Shown here: one piece after another, positions 1 through 12,300 of the stretch
How the letters are laid out: each line of letters starts with the position of its first letter
Numbering within the stretch: position 1 is the stretch's first letter
From: Pseudofabraea citricarpa
Taxonomy: Eukaryota > Ascomycota > Leotiomycetes > Helotiales > Dermateaceae
Direction of reading: 5' to 3'
NCBI GenBank assembly: GCA_029641185.1
Contig: JAPWGK010000018.1
Coordinates: 682,001-746,000 of the forward strand
Length of the DNA: 64,000 nucleotides
Notes under the pieces: generated by a model
What the model was told of the DNA's origin: nothing
Databases searched by the model: none
What the model saw: the letters and a program-made list of their open reading frames with translations, nothing else
Translations under genes and position numbers: made by a program

Positions 1-841
1 GAACAAAGAAATAAGGATCATTAACTTGCTAACAAGTGATTAGAAGGTGAATCAACGACGACTATTTCTTCGGCAATTTCCCATTTGAGAAGGATTCTCT
101 CCGAAGCGAAATCAAACGACAGCATTTATACTCAGGCGTTGAATGGCACATTACCACTTGTGGTGCACGCCGTTAATAAGGTAGATCCTTCACCCGAGAC
201 CTTTATTCTTTCCTACTTATTGAAATAAATAGTACGACATACTTCAAATCATCCGTCTTCAAAATGATTTTACACAAGCAAAGTTTGTTATTTATGGAGC
301 TCATGAAGCACCATCTGTAGGCCATCATTTCCCAACCAATCTCCAGTTCGGATTATTAATCTCATATAGGTTGCCAAAGAGTTGGCTAAAGCCCACATAC
401 CAGTTATCCTCACGGGGAATAGAGGAGCTCCAGATAAATGGGAGAAGAAAAACGCACTAGCAGGACCTCCACTTACGCGAAGTCCAGCAGATATCTTAAC
501 CGAAGAAGGCGTGACTTTTGGTCTGGCAATCCAAGGTAAAAACTTAAACTCACTCTATGGCTTTGGAAACTGCTGAAGTATAACTAGGAGATTCTCATAT
601 TTATGCTTTGGCGAGCGAAGCAGGCTGGGCTGCGCAGTATGCCGGGCTAAGCGAGAAAGAGGCAATTGCCTTGGTCTCAACTAATATTGAAGATATTTTG
701 CATTTGGCATCTTCAAAAGCCACAAATAGTCATGGAGATCTTGTTGTGTGGGAAGGAAACCCATTGAGAGGCGAAGGATCCGTTGTTGTGACATTTGAGG
801 ATGATGGAAGACTTGGCGTTTGTTGGCCGCAAAGCGACTGA
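1..841 (+). CDS. Amidohydrolase-superfamily protein (3' part)
   Basis: Partial gene; the 5' end lies outside the window. Visible exons are about 44-180, 233-316, 370-535 and 588-841. Introns (181-232, 317-369, 536-587) all start GT and end TAG, and an earlier intron ends near 43 after a TGCTAAC branch point. The spliced frame gives LPLVVHAVNK, then AKFVIYGAHEA, then AHIPVILTGNRG, then GDSHIYAL, then SEKEAIALVSTNIEDIL and a final LVVWEGNPL stretch. This is the C-terminal half of a metal-dependent hydrolase barrel of the imidazolonepropionase/CE9-like fungal type. The DSH Asp is the expected metal or catalytic residue, and the LVVWEGNPL end is the usual closing beta strand. Substrate cannot be told. 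Splicing removes every apparent stop, so it looks intact. Confidence 0.8.
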
Positions 842-1312
842 AGCTGCAGGAGAATTGGCTGATACAAAATCATCTTGTGAGTTGTCGGAGGATTACTGAT
901 AGAAGACCCATATTATTATTAAGTTATAGATGAGTATAGGAACTACAGAGACTGAGGTGTTCCCATTTGCTCCAAACGACTTCTCTTAAACTTGCCTGCC
1001 CAATTATCTGAGCCATATCTCTACAGCCATCCGGTCCAGCTAGACCGAGCATCGTCGAATTTCACATTCGCGTTGTATCTCGGTATGGTTAACAGGCATC
1101 GCGTAGGAATGAAGCTACTTGAATGTCAGGGAGTAGAACGATGAAATTGGTGGTAGAAGTATCTTAAAAGTTTATCATGCAGCTCGCTTCAATTCTCAAC
1201 CTGGTAAGTAGATTCGCCTTTTCTCAATATAGTTGTAGGTACAGATTTTATGAAGAGATCATCTTGAGAAGCAATTGATTAATTTGATTTAAATTGGTTA
1301 ATGGCGATGTGC
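842..1312. other. Intergenic, tail-to-tail
   Basis: Convergent 3' flanks of the amidohydrolase and DBP7. No gene or repeat was seen. Confidence 0.6.
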
Positions 1313-4030
1313 TCAGCCAATGTTGAATTCACTAGCACTAGCCATGTGCTCCCGGATCTTCCTCTTCATCCTCTTGGCTGCTTCGTCCTCATCCACAGAC
1401 GGCATATCAAGTTCCAATTTCTTTTGCTTTCTTGCTCTTTCACCCTCGGGAACCTTGTCCTCCTCCTTCTCTGTCGCACCCCTCTTTGCCTTCCGTGCCG
1501 CAACACTTCTATCCGCCTTGGTCATTGCCTTGGGTCTTAATCCTGGCACCTTGATGCTACCAGGCTTGTCTCGTAAAGCGAATGCTTTTGCGAGATGGCC
1601 CAAGTGGAGGGTCTGCATGTTGAAATATTTCCTCTCGTCTGCTACATGTGTAGCATAAGCGCGAATGTGGGACTGGAAACCTCTTCGTGCCATTTCGAGA
1701 TACTTTGGTGATTCAATGGTCCAGCGTTCTACATCCAACTGGAAGTCAGTCGCTCGCTCTTCCCATTCCCGGCCAGTACCACCAAAGCCCTTTCGAATAA
1801 GCTCTTCTGCCGTGTTATGCACAAGTGATTTCTTGCCATCCCGGTAATGCGATGCAAGAATTGATACATATTCTTCTTCGTCCCCAGGCAGAAGGAATAT
1901 AAGAGCTCGCCCATCGCGACCTGCACGTGCCGTTCGACCGACTCTATGAAGATGGTCGTCTGCGCTGAATGGCGGGTCATACTCGATAACATAATCAACA
2001 TTTGGAAGATCGAGACCACGGGATGCCACGTCGGTACATATTAATACACAAGGATCGGGAGAATCGGTGAAGGCTTTGAGTGTTGCAGTCCGAATGTTTT
2101 GCGCTAGAGATCCGTGGAGTCGGTGCAAAGTAACAGGATTCGTATTAGCAGAAATCGCAGTACCATGTGCAATGGTTTCTTTAGTAAGTTCAGAAGTAGG
2201 AAGAGTGGGCTTTTCTGCTTCTTCGGCGGAAATGGCGGAAGGACGGCTGAAAAGGGAGAAGTGGAAGTCTACCGAATCCGCACATGAAATAAACACAATA
2301 ACTTTCATGACAGAGCCTCTTCGTGCAAATGCCCGTTTCAGTATGGCTGTCAATGTTACAAGTCGTAATTTTGCAGGCACAATAGCATATGCCTGTTTGA
2401 GCTGTGCTGGTGCTGAGAATACCTTGTCGTCTGCATCAGTACCATCATTTTTTGCGGCTTCTTCTTCAGCGGGGTCGGCCATGATATGAACAGCATCCTT
2501 CAGACTGATCTCCCCCAATCTCTGTACATTCATCTTCATGGTTGCTGAGCATAAGACGGTGATTCTTCTGCTTGGGAGGGCCTGTGCAAGATACTTATTA
2601 TCAACGGTCAAACTCCTCCGACCGATCTTCTCAACAATGCCCTTGATTTCTTCTTCGAATCCTAATTCCATCAAACGATCACCTTCGTCAAGAATCAACC
2701 ATCGTACAGTGCTAACGTTCAAAACCTCGGTATTGTCGAGATGATCTGCTAATCGACCGGGGGTAGCAATCAGGATATTGACGCCCTTTCTTAATCGAGC
2801 CTTTTCTGATTGTTTGCTTTCTCCACCCATGACCGTAGTTCCTACAATCCAGGGGGCGCATCGCAAAAGTCTCTCTAAGACACCAGCAATCTGCTTGCAC
2901 AGTTCTCTGGTAGGGGCGAGTACGATTGCAAAGAGACCTGAAGTTCGATGCACTTGAACATTCTTAGCGGCTGTGTCATCCGTAACACTCATCGCGATAA
3001 TTCTCTGAACAATGGGTAAAAGATATGCTAAAGTCTTCCCCGATCCTGTCTGGGCTTGTATGAATGCATCGCTGTCGTCGCTAACCATTTGGGGTATCGC
3101 AGCCTTTTGAATCGCTGTTGGTGCCTTCATGTCGAGTTTGTTTGATAAATGAGCTGCTAATCGTCTTGAAAGTCCTAGGTTGATGAAGGTTTCCATCTCT
3201 TCTGTCAAAGGAGCATTTGTCGGTTTTGCAGGTTCCGCTTCTTCTTCTGGTTCTTCAAAAGTTGTTTTTGAGGATGGGTTGAAAGTGAAGAGAGATGATA
3301 TGACTCCTTTGGTACCATCTCGATTCAATGCTACACCACCAACTCCTGGTGCAGTCTTGATAACTGGTCTCGGTACTGCTAACTCAGAATCCTCATCACC
3401 AAATGTGGTTTTCTTTGCCCCACTTCCACCACCACCACCTCCGCCAATACTGATGCTCCCTGGAGGTAGTTTGCCAGAGATTCTAGCTGGTCTCGAGGTG
3501 TCGTCTTCAGCAGTCCTTCCGTTGGTTATGGTTCTTGGGGCGACAGTGGGTGAAGGTGCGGCTGTTGCATCATCGTCTCCAAACTTGACTTTCTTTCCAG
3601 CACCTCCACCGATACTGATGCTACCGGGAGGTAATTTGCCAGAAATCACAGCAGGTCTGCTAGTATCATCTTCTCTCGTCCGGCCATTTCTGTTGTTGTT
3701 CTGAGGTCTTTCCACCGCCGCCGTGTATGTATTCCTAGGTCCAATGGCTGTTCTGTTCGCATTCCCCTCAGATCTGAACTCGGCGTCCGTTCGCTGTCTT
3801 TTCGGAGCTCTTGAAGGACCAATATATTCTTCTCCTGCTCCACTGTTGTCCCCTTTAAAAATATCCCTATTCGACTTCGAAGCTGCAGGCGCCGCAACTT
3901 TGGTAACCCGATGCTTCGCAACTTTCTTAGCAGCCAGGCGATCCTTCCACCGTCCTCCCTGAAATGATTGCTTGGGAAGAACGGGGCCCTCGTCCAAGGC
4001 AAAATTCATAAGCATTCCATCGTCCGCCAT
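1313..4030 (-). CDS. DBP7: DEAD-box ATP-dependent RNA helicase Dbp7
   Basis: Single-exon gene, 905 residues from the MADDGML start at 4030; an in-frame upstream extension to 4126 looks like leader. The N-terminus has the ascomycete Dbp7 signature FQGGRWKDR. The helicase core follows in order: Q-motif region (FINLGLSRRLAAHL), motif I AQTGSGKT, Ia APTRELCKQ, ATPGRLADHL, motif II as DEGD rather than DEAD (normal for Dbp7), SAT (CSATM), ICTDVASRGLDLP and the final HRVGRTARAGRDG. The C-terminal tail is Lys/Arg-rich. Known role of the family: nucleolar 60S ribosomal subunit biogenesis. The N-terminal linker contains two diverged copies of a roughly 45-residue block, each with SGKLPPGSISIGGG, which is unusual. 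Confidence 0.95.
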   Translation of the reverse strand: MADDGMLMNFALDEGPVLPKQSFQGGRWKDRLAAKKVAKHRVTKVAAPAASKSNRDIFKGDNSGAGEEYIGPSRAPKRQRTDAEFRSEGNANRTAIGPRNTYTAAVERPQNNNRNGRTREDDTSRPAVISGKLPPGSISIGGGAGKKVKFGDDDATAAPSPTVAPRTITNGRTAEDDTSRPARISGKLPPGSISIGGGGGGGSGAKKTTFGDEDSELAVPRPVIKTAPGVGGVALNRDGTKGVISSLFTFNPSSKTTFEEPEEEAEPAKPTNAPLTEEMETFINLGLSRRLAAHLSNKLDMKAPTAIQKAAIPQMVSDDSDAFIQAQTGSGKTLAYLLPIVQRIIAMSVTDDTAAKNVQVHRTSGLFAIVLAPTRELCKQIAGVLERLLRCAPWIVGTTVMGGESKQSEKARLRKGVNILIATPGRLADHLDNTEVLNVSTVRWLILDEGDRLMELGFEEEIKGIVEKIGRRSLTVDNKYLAQALPSRRITVLCSATMKMNVQRLGEISLKDAVHIMADPAEEEAAKNDGTDADDKVFSAPAQLKQAYAIVPAKLRLVTLTAILKRAFARRGSVMKVIVFISCADSVDFHFSLFSRPSAISAEEAEKPTLPTSELTKETIAHGTAISANTNPVTLHRLHGSLAQNIRTATLKAFTDSPDPCVLICTDVASRGLDLPNVDYVIEYDPPFSADDHLHRVGRTARAGRDGRALIFLLPGDEEEYVSILASHYRDGKKSLVHNTAEELIRKGFGGTGREWEERATDFQLDVERWTIESPKYLEMARRGFQSHIRAYATHVADERKYFNMQTLHLGHLAKAFALRDKPGSIKVPGLRPKAMTKADRSVAARKAKRGATEKEEDKVPEGERARKQKKLELDMPSVDEDEAAKRMKRKIREHMASASEFNIG

Positions 4031-5477
4031 GGCTGATGTGGGATTGTCTGGAACGCGTGTTGGTTGTGGTGTTGAGTTCGAGTTCGTCTCTGCGAAAAGT
4101 TTCGATAACTGCAAAAAAGTTCCCACCGCCCGCGATAAAGCGACCAGGGGCCCAGCTTAAAATCGGCAGCGCTAACGAACCTGGGCATAGCTCTACGAAC
4201 TTAACGAAATAGTGCTCGTGGCTCGCGAAGCATCATCGCCTTCATAATTTCACAATAATAATAATACACCACTCACCAGACATGCTAGAACCGAATGCAC
4301 CCTTTCACATTGCAACAAAATGGACCCTAGGCGAGTAATTCTGAAATTGAATCAATCAAGCATCGAATCCTGGTGACCAATCGGAATGAATCGATGTATC
4401 ACGACATCTCTAGAGAGCGAATGCGTCCAACTTCAACTTCGGCTTGCTTTAACACAACTTCTGAGCAGTTGCACGGCTCTCAGCATCTCACGTCTATTTT
4501 CAACCTGTCACTGCTCACGTCAGTTTAAGGCATGATGGTCAACGACTTGTGCTTACAGAGCGCGCGGTCGTGCTCTTCCTCTCGACGTCACTGCCGTTCC
4601 ACGAATCCTTCACAATGGTCGCAAGTCTCAAATCACAGTTATTTGACATAAAATCCAAATCCAAAATCCAATTCTCCAACAATGCAAGCTCCCACGTCCT
4701 TGGCAATAGCAGCGCTTATCGTCATTGGTCGTTTGCAGCTAGCCCCCAAATTCCCAGCCTCTCTCATTGATGGATGGGAGCACTGAGAGCAATCTAATCT
4801 CACCATCCTTGCTCAGTGCAACGGGGCTAAGAAGAAAGATGGCCGAAGTTGTCCAGAATCAACTGCAGATAAGCTTAACCGCAGCATTTTCGGAACTGCA
4901 CTGTTTCAACAACCTCACGGCCCTCTGCTTATCCCATCCAAGACTCCAAGTACCCAGCACGAGGCGCAGGGCGCGGTGAACTCTGGGTCGAACTCTGAAA
5001 AGTCCAAGAAGACCAGCGAGTACAGCAACGGTAGAAAGTGAAAGAGGAGCAAATGGCGCAAGGTGCGTAAGCACAGCTGGTTTTCAGGCTAAACGGGGAG
5101 ATGCAGCTCTAGAACTCATCTATATCTTTTACTAGCATACATTGTCATACAACCACCTTCCGAGACTACACAAATGCGCCATTCCTCGGTTATGAATAAC
5201 TCAAAGCAGACCGATCCCCATAGGTGGTGCATCAGTACATGCACCCAACTTACGCCCAGCAATTTAGGAATCTTGGCTTGCCTTGTCACTGTACCACCCA
5301 CCATACCATCCCATCTTCACCAGAAAGGATTAAATGTGCGACGGTGTGCCAGTCATACATCATGTTGGCCCTTTCTCTTTTTCGTGCCATTTTCATTGAG
5401 AGAAGCTACGACGGCAATCCACACCACTTCCTCGCCAGCACTCCAAGACATTCACCTACTTGAATAGAATCACAAAT
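4031..5477. other. Intergenic, no gene supported
   Basis: About 1.4 kb between the DBP7 start and the next candidate gene. Short open frames occur on both strands, but none has a convincing start, composition or splice pattern. It presumably holds the DBP7 promoter. Confidence 0.4.
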
Positions 5478-5849
5478 ATGTCGAGTGCCCTCCTCCAACG
5501 CGCGCTACACTCGCCACACGCCCACCTTGCCCTCAATATTCTCTCCTCAATAGCCGCCTACTTCCTAAACGTCCTCCACGCTCTTTTCACGCCTATACTT
5601 CGTTTCGGACCTACAATGGGCTTCCTCTCACACATCTCCGCACTTGTGACTTTCTTGTCCTCGAACTATAAACCTCGGCCGAGGCAACTAGCCTTCGTGA
5701 CGATCGCAATGGTTTTAATTATGATGTTGATCACCAAAGGCGCCATGGAGATCAGTCATACCAGACGCGAAAAACAACAGGCCTTCTCGACACTGCGGCA
5801 AATATTACTCAGTGGTGGTGGAGAATTAGCTGGACGAGCTGATGGTTGA
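5478..5849 (+). CDS. Hypothetical small membrane protein
   Basis: An open frame of about 123 residues starting MSSALLQRAL. It has two hydrophobic stretches (LALNILSSIAAYFLNVLHALF and LAFVTIAMVLIMMLI) and a hydrophilic Arg/Gln-rich tail, so it reads as a two-pass membrane protein. No family was recognised. The TGA at 5847-5849 is followed by a good donor (GTGAGT), which would give a 3' UTR intron. Alternatively, a weak GTTGAG donor just before the stop would join a further open exon from about 5905 (EFAATKSYFRITTL) to a stop near 6138. The start and 3' structure are therefore uncertain, and the gene itself is only moderately likely. Confidence 0.4.
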   Translation: MSSALLQRALHSPHAHLALNILSSIAAYFLNVLHALFTPILRFGPTMGFLSHISALVTFLSSNYKPRPRQLAFVTIAMVLIMMLITKGAMEISHTRREKQQAFSTLRQILLSGGGELAGRADG

Positions 5850-7400
5850 GCAGTGAGTTCAACCTTTTCGGCTGGCGGTGCATGAACTGACTGGAGCATT
5901 TTAGAGTTTGCTGCTACAAAGAGCTATTTCCGCATTACGACTCTTTCACTTCACGATACCTTGTGGTGGCATTTCAGTTTCCTGGTGGCTTCATTCTTTC
6001 GTCTTGATTATGGTACATCAAACAATATTCGTGCATCAGCCTCTGGATACTTTGCGCCAACACGAAAAAGTTACTCGGAGTGGTCGTTTATTGGCGACCA
6101 GACTTGCAAATACGAGTTCCGAGAGCATGCATAATATACCTCACCTATATGACAGTGCTATTGGTCCCGACCCATTCCTAACGCTTTGAGAGAAAGCGAC
6201 ACCTCGTGCTTTCGAAAAAAGTTGTCCATTTGATGAGAACGCAGTACCATCGATATAATCGCCTTACCTTGTGCGATGCATTCAAGTCTTCCAAGGAGCA
6301 CAATCACTTTGGCAACCAACCGCCTAAAATGCTAGGATCACGCACGCCAGAAACTGCCATCATCCCTGACCAAAATTGCTAGGCTCAGTTCTCTCTCACT
6401 TTTCAGGAAAAGTTCTATTGCTACTCAACTGCAGGTCCGACGGAAATGAGCACACTCACTTCACACACCTCAGCCAACATATCCAGAGGATACCCCTATC
6501 ATTATTCCAAATACCATACAATATATCGGACCCGCCGAAAGGGCTCAGACTGTATAGGACTTTGAAATTGGGTTTCTTCCTTTTGGAAAAACGCTCGCAT
6601 GGCTCTTACTGGATTACAACTCACGGTGGGACGTACTGTTCCCTTGGAGAAGAAGGGAAAGGAATCTCTGCCCACGGTTTCTATAGACTCGGCAGTCTTA
6701 CGGAGCATGAAAAGGAGCGACCTCAAGAAAGAATTAGGATAAATGATAATGATAATCAAGAAAACAAGCATCCTAATCCATTCTCATAGTGTCTCAACTC
6801 TTCTAGGAAGGAAAGTATGAGAAGAAAATTTTGTTTCTCATCGTACCTTTCGTGTGATGATCTACTCTGCTCCCCTCGGCTTTCCAGGTTTTCTCAAGCC
6901 AGAAATTGCAAATTGTGGCGACCAAGTGATGAACAAGAAGAAAATGAGACTGGGATTCGTTCGTTCCTTCGTTCTCCCCAGGATCCACGGAGCGAAGAAA
7001 GCACCGTTCTTATCTCTCATTGTTTTTCTCTTCTGCTTTCTCTTCCTGTTCATTCATTGATTCATGCAGTATTCCCGCAGCGTTCGCTACCCCTTTGCCT
7101 TGCCTTCCTCACCACCACCATCCATCCATGCATCCATGCATCTAACAGAGGAAAGAGAAGAAGAAAGAAGAGAGTCGTACAGAGATATATGGATGGATGG
7201 ATAGAATATTAAGAGGGCGACAGATGACGGAAGTTGAAAAAAAAAGAAAGAGAAAGAAGTGTATTTAGGAGTGAGTATGCTTCTACTAGGTATATACCTC
7301 TTGAAGCATACCTAACAAATAGCCAGCACTTCACAATCCTATAGTCAGTCGATAGATATAGATAAGGTAGGTAGATATATAGATATATAATAGAATATTA
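5850..7400. other. Intergenic, low-complexity tracts
   Basis: No convincing gene. Several open frames of 60-137 codons start at non-ATG codons or run through purine-rich or CT-rich tracts. ATCC/ATGG microsatellite around 7120-7205 and GATA-rich sequence around 7345-7400. Confidence 0.45.
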
Positions 7401-7419
7401 CCTAGGTATCTATGAAGAG

Positions 7420-8675
7420 ACTTCGTCGCGCAACAGAAGAAGAAGAAGATGATGATGATGATGAGGTTCCAGAGAATACGACATGACATGCAACAAACCT
7501 ATAAAACTACACAGAAGACGGAAGACATGCAGAGAATGCGATATGTAACAAAATCGCGAGAGATATAGAAGATGCAGAAGAAGATGATTGATTGATTGAT
7601 CAAGATCCTGACAAAGATGCAGAGAATGCGACGTGCAACAGAAGAGAAATGCAGAGAATGCGACGAGCAACAAACCTGCAAGAGCCCCAAAAGTGCAGAG
7701 AATGCGACGTGCAACAGGAGCAAAAAAAAAAAAAAAAAAAAATCGATTTGGTTCACCCCTAGGAAACCTATAACAACAAAGTCAGGATGCGACGTGCAAC
7801 AAAAACGATAATACCCCCACCTACCACAAAAAAAAAAAAAATTGTGTGACCAACAAACAGGGTGCAGAGAATACCTACGATACGCAACAACACAAACCTA
7901 TAGAAAAGATGAACAAGGATGAAGAGATGATGCAGCAGAGGATGCAGAAGATGCAGAAGATGCAGAGAATACGACGTATAACAGAAGAAGAAGAAAAATA
8001 TTAGGGAGTGTGAAAAAAGAGGAAAAATCGCGTTTTAATGTAAGAATACCTAGAAAAACCTATGGAAAATCTATGGAAAACCCATGGAAAATCTATGGAA
8101 AAGCTATGGAAAAGCTATGGAAAATCTATAGGAACCCTATAGAAACCCCATGTATGATATAGTATACAATAAACTTATAAAGATATATAGAAGATGATAA
8201 AGATAAAGAGATATAGTAGGAGATGCCGAGAATGCGACGTGTAACAGAAGAAGAAGAAAAATATCAGGGAGTGTGAAAAGGAGGGAAAATCGCGTTTCAA
8301 TGTAAGAATACCTAGAAAAACCTATGGAAAACCCATGGAAAAGCTATGGAAAATCTATGGAAAATCTATGGAAACCCCATGCATAATATAGTATGCAACA
8401 AACCTATAAAGATATACAGAAGACGACAAAGATAAAAAGATATAGCAGAAGATATAGAGAATACGACGTATAATAGAAGAAGAAAAATATTAGGGAGTTT
8501 AAAAAAAAAAAGGGGGGGGAAATCGTGTTTCTATGTTATGATACCTAGAAAAACCCATGAAAAACCCATGGAAAATCTATGGAAAATCCATGGAAAACCC
8601 ATGAAAAAACCCATGCATGATGCGATGTGCAACAAAACAAGATGCGAAAAAAAAAAAAAAAAAAAAAAAAAGAGG
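7420..8675. repeat. Degenerate A-rich tandem array with nested units
   Basis: Two levels of repetition. A motif close to ATGCGACGTGCAACA recurs more than ten times, often preceded by TGCAGAGA. From about 7970, a larger unit of roughly 230-260 bp repeats three times (anchors at 7971, 8234 and 8463): motif, AGAAGAAGAAAAATATTAGGGAG, a CGCGTTT block, ACCTAGAAAAACC, then tandem 11-bp CTATGGAAAAT-like units (8055-8150, 8320-8380, 8550-8610). Copies differ largely by C-to-T and G-to-A changes. Long poly-A runs (for example 7723-7741 and 8647-8671) interrupt it. No protein-coding potential was seen. Confidence 0.8.
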
Positions 8676-9382
8676 GATAGTAGTACTTCTCATGTAACTA
8701 AACAGAAATGTGAATTAAAAGGGTTCTTTGTATTGTTTTTTTTTAGAAGATCTAAATATTGTTTTATACAGTGACCTTTTCATAGGATCCAAGCATGCGA
8801 TATATACAGCTGGCCCATCAGTCGATTTCTTTTGAGTTGAGATTTATCTTTTGCCGCCCACACACAAGCACACACACACACACCCATTATCTGCCCATCC
8901 ACCCACCCAATTCCATGCCGCTTGAAAAACAAAAAAGAGGAAAGACACTCGGATGACGGCCGTGAGATAATCGTTTCCCGCTCCGAAATGCTATTCCCCT
9001 CCCCGAGCCCCGTAGAACGCCACCCAGCTCAATGTTGATTTCAACAGAGCACGAGTTAAAGACCCCCAAAAAACAAGATGATCAATCAAAAGCATTAAAA
9101 AAGCAGATGACATAAGAAAAGGAGACAGCCAGCCAGCTGAACCATCCAACCCGATATATGACCGTACCAGGTCGGGCCCAGTTGCTAACCCAGTTTCTAC
9201 CCCGATACCCAGATCTCCATCCGCTAATCTCTGAAAAATGTGCAAATGGCACGGGTATCATATTATCGGCAACAAAAGAAAAAAAGGTTTGCTGCATGTA
9301 GAATGCAAAGGTCTATGAACTATGTCCGTCTGAAAGTTCAGACGACAAGACGTAGATAGACAAGTGAAGATTTTGAACACGA
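8676..9382. other. Intergenic with CA microsatellite
   Basis: 3' flank of the PPR gene. A CACA tract lies at about 8862-8883. No gene seen. Confidence 0.45.
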
Positions 9383-12300
9383 TTACAAAGCCACCTCGGG
9401 ATTTCCACCGCCGAGGAGTTCAAGGATCTTGTTCGAGACGGCACTAGGGTAACCTCTGCTAAGCATTTCTTGCACAGTAGCCTTAGCACTGAGGCGGTCC
9501 TCAACAGCAAGATATGCGCGGGTCATGGCTTCGTAGGTGCTGGGTTCACGCTTCTCGCGTCCGACAGATGCGAAGATTGACTTGCTCTTGCTGATGTTCT
9601 TCTCGTTGGCCCATCCGTGAATCAAAGTGTTGGCAATGTAAGGAGTCATCTCAACGCGGCGAGAGGACATATCGCGAAGGATAGGCTCGGTCTCGGCAAC
9701 TCGGTGATTGGCAACCATAGACTCAAAGAGTGCTTGGTACAGGCAGGCTTGAGGTCTGATGGAAGAGTCGGCCATAACGGAGTCAAAGACAGTACGAGCA
9801 CCCTCCATATCATGAAGGACACAACCCTTGGCGTGGATGAGAGAAGAGTAGTGGACTGCCTCTGGCTTCTGTCCAGTGCTGCGAATAACATCCAAGACAG
9901 CTTCAGCGGCAGGCATGTTGACAGGCTCGAGAGTAGCGTGAGTATCGACCAGAAGCTTGTAGGTATGGTTTGTTGGCTGGATACCCTTGCTCTGCATGCG
10001 CTCGTAGTAAGCGAGAACCTTGGCCTTGTCACGCTTGGTTGTAAGGAAGAATTGCATCAAGCTGTTGTATGGTGCAGGGCGAGCCTTGTAGTTAGGCATC
10101 GACTCCATTTCCTCAAACAGCTCTTCGGCAAACTTCTCATCGCTGACACGGCACAAGGCATTGACAATGGTACCGTATGTGACACTAGTTGGGCGGATTC
10201 CAAGAGCACGCATCTCAGCAAAGTAGAAGAGGCAGTCATCGATGCGACGAGCCTTTCCAAGCTTACCGATGAGGGCGTTGTACAAGAAAGATGATGGCTC
10301 GACTCCCTCAGACTTGGCGCGGTGGAAGATCTTGACAGCCTCGGACGCTTCATCAAAGGTTTTGGTGGACTCCTTTAACGTAGTGATGTAAAGACCGAAC
10401 GTGTTGGCAGTAGGAGCAGCGCCCATATCGTTCAATTCCTGGTGGTATTGTGCAGCCATTCCCCGGTTACCCAAGGTGAGAGAGGCACCGACCATGGCAT
10501 CGAGGATCGAAACCCAGCCGTAACGGACAACAGGATACTGAACCAGAAGTGGGATATCAGATTTAGCCATGCCGAGAATATCGTTGACCAAGACAGATCG
10601 CTCCTCCCGTGCAGCAGCGGAGATCAGCTTAGCGTACGTGATATAACGAGGGTGACGGCCAGCTCGGCGCATGTTCTTGAATCTGCCCAGCGCATCATTC
10701 AATCTTGACGTCTTCGCCCGGCTGTTGCTTCCTCGTTCCAGCTCATCGGCGATGAGAGTGGAGCCCTTGAAGTCAGTGGACGCTGCATATGGATCGAAGG
10801 TATCTTCGTATGCGGGGGTTGCAGAGTAAGGTGTGGGCGTGAATGACTGCTGGTAAACAAATGCTTCTGGGCTAGCCAATCTTGGATTGGCAATACCCCG
10901 ATCTGACATGTACTGGCTGATGAAGTCAGCAGCCTCATCGATCTCCATACCGACCTGCTTGTTCGATTCGCCAACTGACGATCTGATGCGAGCGAACATC
11001 TGGTCGGCTTCCGTGAGACCTTCGAGCGCTCTACCAGAGCCGATCATGGCGACGGCGTACATAGCTGCAGGCTCAACGAAAGAACTTGAAGCAGTCATCT
11101 CTGGTCCGGAGAGGATCTGCCAGTACTTTTGAGCACCAACAACATCAGCATCTCGGACACTTAGAGCCAGCATGGCCATGGCTGGGCCTTCAAAGTTAGC
11201 TGGAACATGAGCGAAAGCCGCAGAAGCGATGAACTTGTCGCCATTATCAGCAGCAACCGTGGCGATCTTGCTCATAGCAGAAGCTTTGAAAGTGCCTTGA
11301 ATACCATCAGCCCATCCGAGAGCCTCGGACAGATGACCACGTGCTACCAAGCCCTCGACAAATCCTTCGTAGACTACACAATCACGGATGGAGGCAGCAT
11401 TGGCTCCGTATGCGTCCATGATCTTGTGGTAGAATTGCATTGCGCCTTCGAGCTTATCCGACGTAACATACGCCTTCACAACAGCACCGTAAATCTGAGC
11501 GTCTTGGCGGTTAGTGAGAGTGAGGGTTCCGTTGTTGTCAGCGACGGCCAACTGCTTGTACTCGTTGTAACACTCAACGGCACTGCTGAGATCACCAACT
11601 GCAGTGAAACCAGTAATCAATGGCGTGAAAGTGGTTGCAAGAGGAACGACGTTGCTCTTTTCCATATGCTCATAAACTCGTACCATGTCTGGGACACGAC
11701 CAGCTTCAGCACATGCAGTAATCAGCTGATGATAAGTCTCTGCAGGATATGAGCGGTCTGTGCGGACGACGATTGATGCGTCGAACATTCTAATGGCCAG
11801 ATCAAGTCTGTCGGCTTCAGAAAGAATCTCGAATTCAAACTCGTTCGAGGCAAACATGAATTTGCCAGCCTCTTCCATACCACCGAAGCGGGTACGCTTC
11901 TCTTCCAGTCTTCGCTTAAGACCCGCAACATCAAGAGAGTGCGAGGCCAGCAGATTGATCAAAGTATTGTAGGTAGCAGTGTTTGGCAATACCTTGCTGC
12001 GAACCATATCAAGATAGATATCGGAAGCAGTCAGGGCAATCTGGATGCGGTCACCGGGAAGGTTGATACGAGCATCGAGAAGGGCATTGTAGGCAGCAGC
12101 AGTAGGCTTGATACCTGCAATACGCATTCCCTCGAAGAGTGTTGGGATCTTGTCATACTGTCCACTGGATGATAATTCAGACAAGTGGTCAGCATAGTTT
12201 TGGGATTGGATCTCGGTCTCGGTCAAGACAGAGGTGGCAACGCTCGTTGGGGATCTCTCGAAACCAGATGCGGTTGATGGCGCTGGTGACTGTGACGCGA

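Noticed and set aside
6376..6789. Plus-strand frame of 137 codons
   Set aside because: Begins at a TTG, has no ATG start, no splice-supported continuation and no recognisable features.
9617..12172. Long plus-strand frames (up to 225 codons) opposite the PPR gene
   Set aside because: Shadows of a 1184-codon gene with obvious PPR structure.
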